Shown: positions 32,887 through 44,330 of the stretch, one piece after another
How positions within the stretch are numbered: position 1 is the first letter of the stretch
How the letters are laid out: the number at the start of each line of letters is the position of its first letter
Program-made: the position numbers and the translations under genes
The notes under the pieces: model-generated
Told to the model about the DNA's origin: nothing
Databases searched by the model: none
The model's input: the letters and a program-made list of their open reading frames with translations, nothing else
Assembly: GCF_030269925.1 (NCBI RefSeq)
Contig: NC_085109.1
Span: forward strand, 7,750,001 to 7,814,000
Source of the DNA: Bombyx mori
Lineage: Eukaryota; Arthropoda; Insecta; Lepidoptera; Bombycidae
DNA: 64,000 nucleotides
Direction: 5' to 3'

Positions 32887-35772
32887 TTAGTTCGCTCGCC
32901 GAGCCCTTCGTCGCAAGCGACGGGTTCGACGAGGACGGTGACCGGTGCTTGTGGTGCCTAATAGCACCGTTAATGGATCAGGAGGATCCGTAATGATGTG
33001 CTTTGGGCGACGTCGACGGTTTACCATTCGGTCTACTGGGTCGGGTATGTAATTTCCAGCGGCTACGATGAGAGGGTTCTCATGTCGTGCCGCCTTCTCA
33101 AAATGGCGCAGCGATGCCGACTGTAGATACTTACTAAGAGAGTCGAGCTCCAGGTCATCGTGGAGATCCACATTCCTAAGGAACCATGGCGCTCCGACGG
33201 CTATCCTGCAGAATCGTGATTGAATAACCTGAAGGGATTTCAAGTGGGTGCGGGCTGCGTGAGCGAACACTACGCTTGCATACGTCATGACGGGGTGTAT
33301 GCAAGTTTTGTAGAGAGTTACCTTATTGCGAAGGGACAGTTTGCTTTGACTACAAAGCATTGGATAGAGTCGTCCTAGAATAAACGCGGCGCGGTCGCGT
33401 ACCGTTTTTATATGGGGACGGAATGTCATCCCTCTGTCGAGGGTGACGCCTAGATATTTGACCTTCGAGACCCACGGTATGGGCTGGCCAAAGAGAGTGA
33501 TGGGACTAACGGCGGAGGTGTTTGCGCGCCTACTACGGAGTGGGATGCTCGAAGTGATGTTCGGAGGGCGACCCCTTTTGAAGAGCACCGCTGCGCTTTT
33601 CGTGGGGTTGATGTCAATTCGCCACTTCCGGAACCACTGTCCCATGGTGGCTACTGCGATCTGGAGTCGCCGATGAAGCAGCGACATATTCCTACACGAG
33701 TAGTAGATAGCCGTGTCATCGGCGAAGAGCGCTAGATGGGTCTCCGGAGACCGGGGTATATCATTGATATACAAACTAAATAATAACGGGGAGAGCGCGG
33801 AGCCTTGCGGGACTCCGGCAGTCAGTTGACGGGGACGAGAACGAGTTCCCTCTACTCGATATCGAAACGAACGGTTCGACAAGAAGTCTCGTATGATGAG
33901 CACGAGTCTGTCTGGCACTCCCATGTTGTATAGTTTGTAAATTAAACCGTTGTGCCCGACTTTGTCGAACGCCTTCGCGATGTCGAAGAAGAGGGCGCCG
34001 GTCGGGATTTGTTTACGCCTATTTAGTCCTATCAGAATGTGCTCCGTGAGGCGGTGCACTTGTTGTACGCACGAGTGTTTAGAGCGGAATCCGAACTGTT
34101 CGTCTATGAGAATTTTGTTCGCGGTAACAAAATCCCAGAGGCGTTTCCTAAGGAGCCGTTCGTAAATTTTTCCTATCGTCGGGAGGAGACTAATCGGACG
34201 GTAACTAGAAGTTTCGTTTGTCGGTTTGCCCGGCTTATGTATACCGATAACGTCCGCTTCTTTCCACACCGCGGGAAAGATGCAGTGCGTCATAGCGGCA
34301 TTTAAAATTGTAGCCAACATTGCTATCAGTTGGACTGGCAAGAGTTTTAGCGCCCGGTTGCGGATGCCGTCGGAGCCGGGTGCCTTCCTAGGTTGGAGGT
34401 TGTGGATCGCGTCTCTAACTTCGTCAGTGGTAATGGGGGGTAACGCGTCCGAGGGCGGCAGGGAAGTTCTGCGCTCGACCTCCCTGTCGACGAACTCGGT
34501 GTGTTCGGGGTCCGCGTGTTGAGTACTGGTGGTGCACTGCTCTTGCAGTGCATCGGCCAGCAACTCTGCCTTGTCATCGTCATCGAATGCTGGTGGTTGG
34601 CCTGAAGGGCGTACGAGGGGAGGCATAGTAGCGGTAGTTTCGGATTTGAGAGTCCTAGCTAGTCGCCAGTATGCTTGGTGGGAGGGCGCGAGTTGTTCTA
34701 AATAACTATGCCAATTATCGTTACGCGCGTCGCTTAAGCGGGAGTGGACTTCGCGTTGTAGACGACGCATCCGAATCCGGTTTGAATGCGTGGGAAGACG
34801 ATCGTAGGCCCGGATTGCCGCGTTCCTAACTCTTAAGAGATTCCTAAGATCGGGGGACAGTCTGATGCGGTGGAAGCTGTCCTCCACATCGACTTCTTTT
34901 GAAGATCTAATGATCGCGGAAGAGATGTGATCGGTAATGATGTTTATGGATTCGACGGTGTCCTCGGGGGATAGATTCGAATCCGGGCCGTAAGGGAGGA
35001 TTGGCGGAGCGGCTTCGGCTAGGCACGTGCCCAGCTTATTCCAATCCACCATGGTCCTCGTAACAGTGACTGGGTTGTGAGGGCGACCGAGCTGCATAAC
35101 GACAGGTCGGTGGTCTGAGTCGAGCTCTGACAGTGCTTCGATGGAACGCAAGCGCAGAGTTACGTTCCTAAGCAATTCCAGGTCTATAGTGCTCGGACGG
35201 AGCGCGATGTTATACGGATAACATGTTGGAGTTGGGGGACCGACTACTTCAAAGGTGAGGTCGTCTATAAACGCGTCGAGACGCCTACCGTTAACGTTCG
35301 TACGATGGCAGTTCCACCTAGTGTGGTGGCAATTTAAATCGCCTGCCAGGATGACAGAGTCTCCCATGCCGAACAGTGACTCGATGTCACTGCTCAGAAG
35401 GGGCTTGTCCGGGGGGAGATAAACGGATGCGATGACGATCGGCTGGTGTCCCGTCAGCGAGATACGGCACACTGACGCCTCGATATGTGAGAGCGAGGGA
35501 GTATCGAGAGGGACAACGTGCAGGGCCCGCCTATAGTAAATGGCAGTCCCGCCTTTGGAGGCGGTGAGTCTGTCATTCCTAACCATGACGTAATTCGCGA
35601 CTTTCGGGTCACGACGCGAGGGCTTCAGACAAGTTTCCTGCACTAAAAGAATATCTACAAGATTATCGCGGAGGAATTCAAAAATTTGATCGCGTTGCCG
35701 CGCGAGTCCGTTAGCATTATAGAATGCTAACGTAAGGGAATACGGTTTTTCTCTACCTTTTTGCGCCAGTGG
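32887..35772 (-). CDS. Jockey-clade ORF2: APE endonuclease + reverse transcriptase
   Basis: The protein would nick genomic DNA and copy its own RNA at the nick. Counting from residue 1 at 35643, GDLNCHH (101-107) and SDHRP (176-180) are endonuclease motifs. The reverse transcriptase holds RKAPGSDGI (419-427), FFDIAKAFD (552-560), VPQGSALSPL (611-620) and the catalytic FADD (640-643). The thumb follows, with YLGVTLDRG and QSRFCRIAVGAPWF. The frame continues upstream of 35643 to about 35772 with more endonuclease sequence (FYNANGLARQ) but no ATG. ORF1 stops at 35789, so a start by reinitiation, or a lost start codon, must be assumed. No stop interrupts the 918 codons, which suggests a recent copy. 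Confidence 0.88.
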   Translation of the reverse strand, partial: PLAQKGREKPYSLTLAFYNANGLARQRDQIFEFLRDNLVDILLVQETCLKPSRRDPKVANYVMVRNDRLTASKGGTAIYYRRALHVVPLDTPSLSHIEASVCRISLTGHQPIVIASVYLPPDKPLLSSDIESLFGMGDSVILAGDLNCHHTRWNCHRTNVNGRRLDAFIDDLTFEVVGPPTPTCYPYNIALRPSTIDLELLRNVTLRLRSIEALSELDSDHRPVVMQLGRPHNPVTVTRTMVDWNKLGTCLAEAAPPILPYGPDSNLSPEDTVESINIITDHISSAIIRSSKEVDVEDSFHRIRLSPDLRNLLRVRNAAIRAYDRLPTHSNRIRMRRLQREVHSRLSDARNDNWHSYLEQLAPSHQAYWRLARTLKSETTATMPPLVRPSGQPPAFDDDDKAELLADALQEQCTTSTQHADPEHTEFVDREVERRTSLPPSDALPPITTDEVRDAIHNLQPRKAPGSDGIRNRALKLLPVQLIAMLATILNAAMTHCIFPAVWKEADVIGIHKPGKPTNETSSYRPISLLPTIGKIYERLLRKRLWDFVTANKILIDEQFGFRSKHSCVQQVHRLTEHILIGLNRRKQIPTGALFFDIAKAFDKVGHNGLIYKLYNMGVPDRLVLIIRDFLSNRSFRYRVEGTRSRPRQLTAGVPQGSALSPLLFSLYINDIPRSPETHLALFADDTAIYYSCRNMSLLHRRLQIAVATMGQWFRKWRIDINPTKSAAVLFKRGRPPNITSSIPLRSRRANTSAVSPITLFGQPIPWVSKVKYLGVTLDRGMTFRPHIKTVRDRAAFILGRLYPMLCSQSKLSLRNKVTLYKTCIHPVMTYASVVFAHAARTHLKSLQVIQSRFCRIAVGAPWFLRNVDLHDDLELDSLSKYLQSASLRHFEKAARHENPLIVAAGNYIPDPVDRMVNRRRRPKHIITDPPDPLTVLLGTTSTGHRPRRTRRLRRRARRAN

Positions 35773-35788
35773 TTACCGGTAAAGATTT

Positions 35789-37419
35789 TTATAACGTGCG
35801 GGATACGGATTCGTAGACGTCCATGTGATCGAAGGCGGCCACGAGCCGCTGTTCGGGGGTTACCGACCTACGTATCGCGTCTGCGAACGATCGCAGACGG
35901 TCGAAGTTGACCGCGGTGACGAAGTCGCGCACGAGCGCGAAGTCGTTGACGGCAGAGGGTTGCGGGGGACGGAACGCGGGCGCGGGGCGAGGTGCGAGCA
36001 GGGGCTGGGGCGCGGGGAGTGTCACGAGCGGGGGCGGGGGTGCGGTTTCCGTTCCCGCCTTCGTATACGGCAGCGGTTTTTTCCACGCCGAGACCGTGGG
36101 AATTGCAGCCGGCACGAAGGCGGGTTTCGGCACTGAAGGTGCCGAAGTCTTTGGGCCGACGGTTCGCGGAGCTGGGTGGGTTGGACGTTTTCGCGGAGCC
36201 CTAGGACATCCACGGTAGTTCGCGGGGTGCCCTTGCTTAAGGCATAGGACACAACTTGGAGGTTCGGTCGCGGTTTCCCTATCTCTAACGCAATCTAACG
36301 TAGCGTGATCGCCGAGGCACTTCACTCAGCGGTGGCGCGCGTGGCAATTACGCGCCGAGTGGCCATAGAGTTGGCACCTGTAGCACTGCCCGGGAGTGCT
36401 ACGCTTATGGGGGGCTTCGATCGAGATCCCGGATAGGCCGCAAATTGTCGTGAGACATGCGATCTTCTTTTTGGCCTCCGGGGTGGGTTCTAACGCCACG
36501 AGTATCATATTATAGGGCTGTTTGCCCCGCCCGCTGTGCATCCGGTGCACACTAACTATCGGGAGGGCCTGAGCGGTCAGATCCTCCTTTATGTAGTCGA
36601 TGTCGAGTTCTTTGGGGACTCCGCGTAATACTACGCGGAGCGCGCGGTCCTCCTGAAGAGCATAGGTGTGAAAACCTATGTTCTCCTTTCGGAGGTATGC
36701 TGAGAGGGCCCTATGGTCGCCCGGCGTTGCGACCTTGATCTGAATCCCATGCGCGACGTTACGCGCATGGGTATAATTAATTTTGTTTGCCTGAAGGGCC
36801 TGGGAAACGCGGTTCCACGCAGTTTTTTCCTGGAGAATCAGCGGGGGCGGGGCAGCTGCTTTAGGAGCGGGCGCGGGCTTGGGACGCGGCGGCGGGGTTA
36901 CGCGGCGAGCGGAGTCGACTCCGGTGTCACGACTACCTGCGGACGGGAGGCGGTCGCGGATTTTGTCTGCTTCGTCGTGGAGCTCCGGGACTCCACGGCG
37001 CGAGTACGCTTTTTACCGCGCGTTACGGTTTAGAACCCATCCGAAGTTCCAGGCTGAGGGCTTGACGCGGATTCGAAATCCATCTCCGATTCGGTATCGG
37101 AGCCTGAACTCGAAACGATCGAGGTCGCGACGGACGAAGCGCGCGATGACGTAAGCGACGCGGGCGCGGGGGTGGGGGTAGCGTTAGGCGCTATGTGAGC
37201 CGCATCGTGGGAACGTGCGCTCGAACTTGACGCGGCGGCGGGGGGCGCGCGGCGTGCCTCCGAGGCACGGTTGAGAAACGCGGCGACGGACGCGGGAGGA
37301 GAGGGATTGCCACGAGAGGCCCTATACCTAACATACTCGGCCCTAATTGTCGGGTACCTTTCCCGGAGGAACCCGACAAAATCACTGTCACTGACAACAC
37401 TTTCACTGAGTTCTTCCAT
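35789..37419 (-). pseudogene. Jockey-clade ORF1 (gag-like, CCHC), three lesions
   Basis: ORF1 proteins bind LINE RNA. This copy starts MEELSESVVSDSDF at 37419. It is broken by a stop at 37030-37032 (a Lys-like position in the related element), a frameshift plus stop in the Pro-rich linker near 36898, and a stop at 36326-36328 that replaces the first Cys of the second zinc knuckle. The domains are otherwise preserved: a PRE_C2HC-like region (RVVLRGVPKELD), then CYRCQLYGHSARNC, VKCLGDHATLDC and CVLCLKQGHPANYRGC. Without repair in trans this element cannot make a full ORF1 protein. The relative at 47671-49299 is intact and shows what was lost. Confidence 0.88.
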
Positions 37420-37977
37420 GCTTCGGTCTTCTTGCCCGGGGGGGGGCGGCCCCGGGACTTTTGTTGAACTCGCCGAAAGGCGAGGCCCCGGATAGGATTT
37501 GTAACCCCCCTGTGCTGCAGGACAGCAAGGAGCAGGGGGGGGGATGCCTATGCCGTGAAAACGGCAATCGGCGGGGAAAAGGAAAGGAACCCGCTCGGGC
37601 TGTATAGTGCTACAGCAGGCGGAATCGCGAGCGGGGGTCTAGTCTTGAAAAAGACTGTTGTTTTGGGAAGGGTTAGGAAATCGCTAGCCTGTGATAGTGC
37701 CACAGGAAGCCTGATCGTAGCGATTGGTTTTGCCTTGAAAAAGGCAGTTGGTAAAGGGTGGGTTCGCGGTTACAACACTTTAGCGCACAAAAATGGACTC
37801 CGAGACGCAAATCGCAAGCGACCAACGGATCGGAACGTCCGCACTACCGAATTGTAAGCACGATGTATTCACGGTCACTACACTGTCGAGCACAACTGTG
37901 AGTTCAGAGACGCAGCTCGCAAGCGGGCCACGGATCGGAAAGCACGTCCGCGCACGACCGAGTCGTGAGCGAGAATG
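37420..37977 (-). repeat. 5' UTR of the Jockey LINE with hairpins and duplications
   Basis: Short perfect stem-loops recur: TGCCGTGAAAACGGCA (37551), CTGTATAGTGCTACAG (37600), AGTCTTGAAAAAGACT (37631), CCTGTGATAGTGCCACAGG (37688) and TGCCTTGAAAAAGGCA (37731). Further out, two diverged copies of a segment containing GAGACGCA(A/G)(A/C)TCGCAAGCG lie at about 37797 and 37908. Jockey promoters are internal, so these may matter for transcription; that is inference. Confidence 0.7.
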
Positions 37978-37985
37978 AAGTTGAG

Positions 37986-38874
37986 TTTAATGCGCTTTTG
38001 AACTTATTAACGTAACTGGAAACTTTTAACTGAAATTACTGTCTAGCATACGAAGCCCGCAGCCAGACTTTGTGTTGCTCAGTAATACTTCGTTCACAGG
38101 AGCGTGCTTCTATCTTAAAACGATTTGAATTTTTTGAGTATTTAATAGTTTACATTTAAACTTTAAAGTCGATATTATTTTCTGTGTTATTTGTTGGTTG
38201 ATCAAGCGCAATTAATCTTTATCTCTCTGTAATTCATTTTAAAATACTTCGTACCAATGCAGGCTAGTGCTTATTCTAATAAAGATTTTATTCTCTCACC
38301 TTTAAATAGTTAAAGATATTCGCGTACTAGTACCAGTACCTACTAGTAGTGTCAGCGTCTCATCTTTTATTCGCTAGTAAGTAATACATAAGTTTACAAT
38401 GTACATAAGCTATATAAGTTTACCCCATCCCAATCATTACTACACCGCTTCGAAATTTTCAGACTAACAATTCTTAAGTGAGATAAGGGTAAGCAGAAAG
38501 ATTAGTGAGCCTAAATCGGAAAAGGCTAAGAGAAAAAGATCTAGATAAATCAAAATTGATCTCACTTTTCCGTCAATAAATAAATGAAACTAAACTCTTA
38601 TAAACTGTACTCTCATGTATACTCAATCATTCAGTTCATAAAACTTGTCTAAAACGTGCGTACTATATCAGTATTGCTTTAAATAAACTTTTGGACTGAT
38701 TTAGCAGTAACGTAATATTTAATATTTAGCACTCCTGACTTCGGGCATCGTTTCGGATCCCACTCTTTGCAAACATTTGTTAGTTCTTTGTTTTGCACTT
38801 TAACATTTACATGGGTATACATTCTGACATATTTATGTTATGTACTGGTATGTACTGTATGTGTATGTTATGTA
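37986..38874. other. AT-rich DNA, nothing recognised
   Basis: No coding frame or repeat recognised. Confidence 0.5.
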
Positions 38875-39118
38875 CACTGGTGGTAGGACCTCTTGTGAGT
38901 CCGCACGGGTAGGTACCACCGCCCCGCCTATTTTTGCCGTGAAGCAGTAATGCGTTTCGGTTTGAAGGGTGGGGCAGCCGTTGTAACTATAATGAGGCCT
39001 TAGAACTATATCTCAAGGTGTGTGGCGCATTTACGTTGTAAATGTCTATGGGCTCCAGTAACCACTTAACACCAGGTGGGCTGTGAGCTCGTCCACACAT
39101 CTAAGAAATAAAAAAAAA
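38875..39118 (+). repeat. Bm1-type repeat, near full 3' unit
   Basis: ACACTGGTGGTAGGACCTCT through CTCGTCCACACATCTAAGAA then an A-run. Young copy. Confidence 0.9.
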
Positions 39119-41297
39119 ATGTACGTACATATAAAATGTATGAAGTCTCAAGTTTCCATAATACAGGTAATTCTAGTTTGCACCCATATGACCGAGTTTG
39201 ATTTATTTCCCATTAAGCTCTTCTCGGTTAGTTGTCGTGCCCTACGAATGACAAGAATGAAGCAATCGACGCGGTGTGTATTTTGAAGATAACTATTTAA
39301 TTATATATCGTTATAAAAAAATGACATGCTCTTGAAAAGACACAAAAATCAAAATTTTCGATAATAATCATTTAGTGTTGGAAATAACATATAATCGATA
39401 GGATATATTCAAATGTGACGACTGCATTAGGTTGAGTTTAGATGTGAAATCGAAGGCCTATTGATTCCTTTTAGAAAATTCTTAAGTACGGACACAAGCC
39501 TTCGGTTTCCGAGAATCGATCGATACTTAAGCGGATAAGTGGTGGTCGTACCGCAAAAACTGCTCTAGAAGGTTCTAGCCACTGTTCGAACTTAACTACC
39601 TAACTAAAATGTATGTACATAGGGAGATTAAGGAAGGGGAATTCTTTTGTGAAGAAACGCAGGCCTTTATTTAAACAGGTAACGTCCATACAAACTCCAT
39701 ACAAACCCTAATAACTAAATAAAAATCAAAGCAATTTCATAACACAATATTATTTTTACTGAATTTTTTGGGGGAAACATCGTTTTGTATGTTTTTATCA
39801 TTTGTTATTTTTCCTAATTAAGGTTCTGTGGATTTGTTATTAAAATGAGCAGATATTTTTACATGTGAAAATGGATTATATATTAACATTATTTTTTATT
39901 ATATTAGAAAACTTAATTAAAGAAAGATAAATTAAAGAAAACTTCAAAATAATTATTTTAAAATTTTGTATATTTAAAATAAAGTATTTTTGAGATTGGT
40001 ATATCTTAATTTCCTTTGACGTCTAGTCATAAAGACAAATATACTTCCGAAGGAATTCCTTTCCGGCAAAGCTTCCCTCTTGAAAATTCAGCTAAAACAA
40101 AGAAAAGTCTTTGATCCTATTTAAATGTCGTTGTCGTTTGAAATAAAATTAGATACTATCTATTACGTTGGAATTTAAAGCTGAGCTCCCGAAAGAATGC
40201 TAATAAATCTGCTAGGTCGGCAATGCTGGCCGGTGTTACCCGCTCAGCAATCACAAGGGACCGTGTCTACATTACGTACATGAATTAACAAATTTTCCCT
40301 GAGGGTTGGCAACGCCTTTCGAATGCTTAAACTGTGTGTGAGGTGTTTTGGATAACGGGATCGCCTTTAAAATTTAGTTATTCCTCCCTGTACTTCTATT
40401 GTTCATACGTAATATTTGGATAAACCGACTGTAATTAAGCGTTGCTACTGAGTTAAAAAAAAAGTTTAAACCACATTTCTTACTGGTTTTTTTTTAATTA
40501 TTATTGTTACATTTACATATGTGTTTAATGTTTGAATACATATACAAATATAATTTTGAATAAATAGACATTTTTTTTATTGAAGAAAGACGAATCTACA
40601 GTCTCCAGATTGTGTCCGTTAATGACAGAAACATAACTAGCACGCAACCTACTTTAAAAACTATTTACATTAAATAATTTCGTAATGAAATATAGGAGTA
40701 GAAGTACATAAATATTAAATTACTTGCATGACATTTGGTTACTTAAAATTTTAATGTCATTTAATTTTTGTTTGATTTAGCTAAGTAAAGGAAATCACAA
40801 ACAAAAAGCACCTTCCCCAATTATAAATTAACTATTTTAGTATATTTTATTCTAAGGCTATTATAACGGTGCAATTATAACAGAACAATGTATCTATGTC
40901 ATAATATACTTTTAAACAAGTGGACTACACCGTGGTAGCTATAAATAAGGTGTGTAGTGAAAAAAAACTGAACACCACACGAAAAAGTCAACTTGCAGAG
41001 AAAAAACAAATCACAGGCTCAAGTCACCTTCCAGTTCCGTCTCACACACGAAAGAGGATATAATAAATAACAGATATGGCTGCGTCACTCCCAGTCATTA
41101 CATTAAGAAGGTGTGGAAATTTGACAAAAAAGAAACGGGAGCTACTTGTATAATTTTCTAACGTAATATTTCAGTAGGCAATTTCTTACCACAATAGTGG
41201 GTTGCTTTAATTCAGAATGAATCCAACTGTAGTGAAATATCAAATTAAATCTTAAAGTACAGACTTTAATAAAAATTTTGTATGTAAATATAATAAA
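39119..41297. other. AT-rich DNA, nothing recognised
   Basis: Over 2 kb without an open frame of note or a recognisable repeat family. Possible intron or intergenic host sequence. Confidence 0.5.
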
Positions 41298-41620
41298 CTA
41301 GCGGCCCGCTCCGGCTTCGCTCGGATCTTAACAAAAATTTCAAAATAAAAATTATTTTGTAAATAATAATGACACTTTTTGTAAATAAAAATGTGTTCTA
41401 CAAAGTCATAGTACATTATTTTATTTATTATTTTGGGTTACATTATTGGAGTTTTAGTATGGATCCCTAATTAAAAAAAAAGAAGAATATAGCCAATGTC
41501 ACTCGGGGATAGTGTAGCTTCCAAGCAGTGAAAGAATTTTTCAAATCGGTTCAGTAGTTTCGGAGCCTATTCAATACAAACAAACAAACAAATCTTTCCT
41601 CTTAATAATATAACTATAGA
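41298..41620 (-). mobile_element. Complete non-autonomous Lepidoptera-type Helitron
   Basis: CTAG end (41298-41301, preceded by A), CGGCCCGCTCCGGCTTCGCT, inner TTTTTCAAATCGGTTCAGTA and GGAGCCTATTCAATACAAAC, and a variant TC end at 41619-41620 followed by T. 323 bp. Confidence 0.8.
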
Positions 41621-44330
41621 TAAGAATTTAAATTGATTTGAGTGAATTTATTAATCGTCCACTGCGAATATTATATTTAACTTCGTATCAAACCTAATAA
41701 ATTCTGAAGATAATAATATGAGAAAACTCTCAATTTACAATCTTTGTTACCCTGCAGGATTGACAGACCGTAAAATGTATTTTTAACACCATATAAAACG
41801 TAAAGACCAAACACTAAAGTTTCCTCAACATTACAAAGATAACGTTTATAATAAGTACGTATATCGTAAAAGCAACAATGTTTTTATGTGACTTGGGACG
41901 ATACATCTGAAAAGGCGAATAATAGATTCGTTATATTCGTTCACGCCGCAGGGGCCCAGTCCCGAGGGAACCGCACTGTCAATAGGTGTGACAATAGAAC
42001 CTATTTCGCGTCAGTACTGGAAAATATCATATAATAGAATAGATAAGACAAAAACTTGAATCGCGCTAATGACATTTTCAAGATAAACTTGCCGATATAT
42101 AAATTTCGAACAAGAACAGGCAGCACTCACAGCATATTGAGACCGTGTTCGCCCATGGGTCAGACAAATCTGTAAAGGCAGTATCTTGGCTTTGCTATTG
42201 TTACATTACCAATATCTAAGAACTACCACTTATCGCGTGAGCTGTCGGCTATATTAAAAATTATTAAATATATTTAAACTTCCGTGGACACGTTCCGACA
42301 GAGCCTTCTAATCCACTCTCGGTCCTGTTGAACGCTACTAGTATTTACTACTGCTAGCAGCAACCAATAGACAAGTTACCATCGAATAATTCCGGGTAAC
42401 ACTGAGCCCATAGCAACAACCCGCTGCCACCCGCGAGGCAGCTAACCTTGAACAATTAGGGTTTCTATGGGGGTTCCCGGGTAATTGTTAGCAAACCCCT
42501 CCTCTGTCGGTCGAGCCATCGAATTCGTCTACCCGTGTTCGTTAAGTGGCAAGTCCTTGGGGCCCACCGTAATTCCAAAACATAAACCAACAATTATATA
42601 TATTTATGTTTATGCTATCTCGTGGATCATGTTGTAATTTATTGATGTATTTTATTACTGAACATCTCAAAATCCAATAAATTAAACGCTATCCATTTTC
42701 AAAAATATACCAGGCTAGAGGATCAAAGCGATATTAGTCTTTTCGGCTATTAATGTGAAAATACGGTTACGGCGACTTTCCCAATTTCCTACTACTACTT
42801 TCTTCTAAGCCGTCCGTATTAGCAATAGCTTGAACAATTTTCTGACCAAATCCTCTAATTCTTTAACACCGAGGCTCACCTTCTAATTTAACTGCGAAGA
42901 GATAAAATCTTCCCTCGTGAGATTTAGGCCTTTTATTTACAAGGCATTTTATACAACACGATTTTGTTCTCTTTGACTTAGGTACTTAATTCATTAAAAT
43001 ACACAACTCAAGATCTGAAAACAATACAAGTATGTTATACTCCACACTGTTACGTCACACCTGAAATTCCGTGGTCTAATCCTCAACAAACTATAATATC
43101 ATTCCGATCTATCTCACATATTATATACACTATACATATAAACACTCCATTTGGCCATAAAATATGTACATACATAACAGTTTTTTAACACTTTAAAGAA
43201 TAATAAATTTAAACTACTAAGCTTTAACCGCTATAATTCCGCTTTTCCCCCTTCGATGGTAATAATAATTACAAACCTGATATATCTGAACGAGCTCAAA
43301 CAAAAAGTAATAAAATTATATTATCATACGACAACAGTAAACAAAATTAACATTGACATTTTCGCGAGTAAACAACAATGTTTGTGATGTATTTCCCCAG
43401 GAGAAGGTTCATCTCTATTCGTGTTGAAGCGAAGACATATAAATAGCGCAGTATACTAAATTTATAGACAATAAAGAAACGGATCTAGTAGTGAAGCAGT
43501 GACGTAGACTCTGGACGTCCATATTTCCCCGAAAACCGTAATCCTCTTACTAGATACGCTTTCAATTGAAATTTTATTTTCCATTTTGACATGATCTTGA
43601 TGGTATCGCGATGCATTCTAGTAAATTTGTTGATATCTCAGTTATGTTATTGTGTATTGACATTACTTGCTTATTTTTATTAATTCAACAAATTTAAATA
43701 TTCTTAAAACTTTCAATTACGTAAATGAGCAATTGAAGTTGAAGTTTGAAATGAATTGAGATTAAAATTGAAGTTATTAGTATTGTACAATAATTTCTCC
43801 AATTTTCTTTCAAATGCACGAATTTAATATCTTCATCAATTCGCTTTTATTAAAATATCAATAAAATTAATGACTGTAGATCAGTTTTACCAGTTTTTTT
43901 TATTAGAAATATCATTATGTCCACATACTTAGGTGGTCCAAGTAACATTAAAATTTTCAATAAAATATATTATTAAAGAATTAGATAAACGCGATATAAG
44001 CCTTGAAATATTTTTTTTATCATAACGACTAAAAAGTAAATAATTTGAAAATTGCAATTTCAGCACATTACATACAAAATGGACACGATAAAACGCATGC
44101 TTTGTGCTAAGTTGGCGCTCCCAAAACACCGAAGATGGTTTATCTCACTACGTTCGGCAACATACACAACAGTTACCTACTCAACGACGTATCATATTGC
44201 ACTCAAAGTAAAATATAGTATAGGTATTGTATAAGTATAAGAACAGAAAGCTTACCTATAAAATAATAAATAACATTTCAATGGTGCTCAAGATAATGTT
44301 GGCCCCAAAGCCTATAAGAAGCTAATGGGG
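41621..44330. other. AT-rich DNA, nothing recognised
   Basis: A GC-richer islet at 42290-42560 contains imperfect palindromes (ACAATTAGGG...GGTAATTGTT) but no coding or repeat assignment is possible. 43929-44234 has short opposing frames without motifs. Confidence 0.45.

Larger units (their letters stand above)
32677..37977 (-). mobile_element. Full-length Jockey-clade LINE, ORF1 dead, ORF2 open
   Basis: 5.3 kb, flanked by the 8-bp duplication AAGTTGAG (32669-32676 and 37978-37985), ending in a 15-nt A-tract (T-run 32678-32692). Order on the minus strand: repeat-rich 5' UTR, ORF1 with zinc knuckles, ORF2 with endonuclease and reverse transcriptase, then a 3' UTR with a conserved hairpin. The first cysteine-knuckle pattern and APE endonuclease place it in Jockey. 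It inserted next to the (AAAT)n tail of another LINE. Confidence 0.92.
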
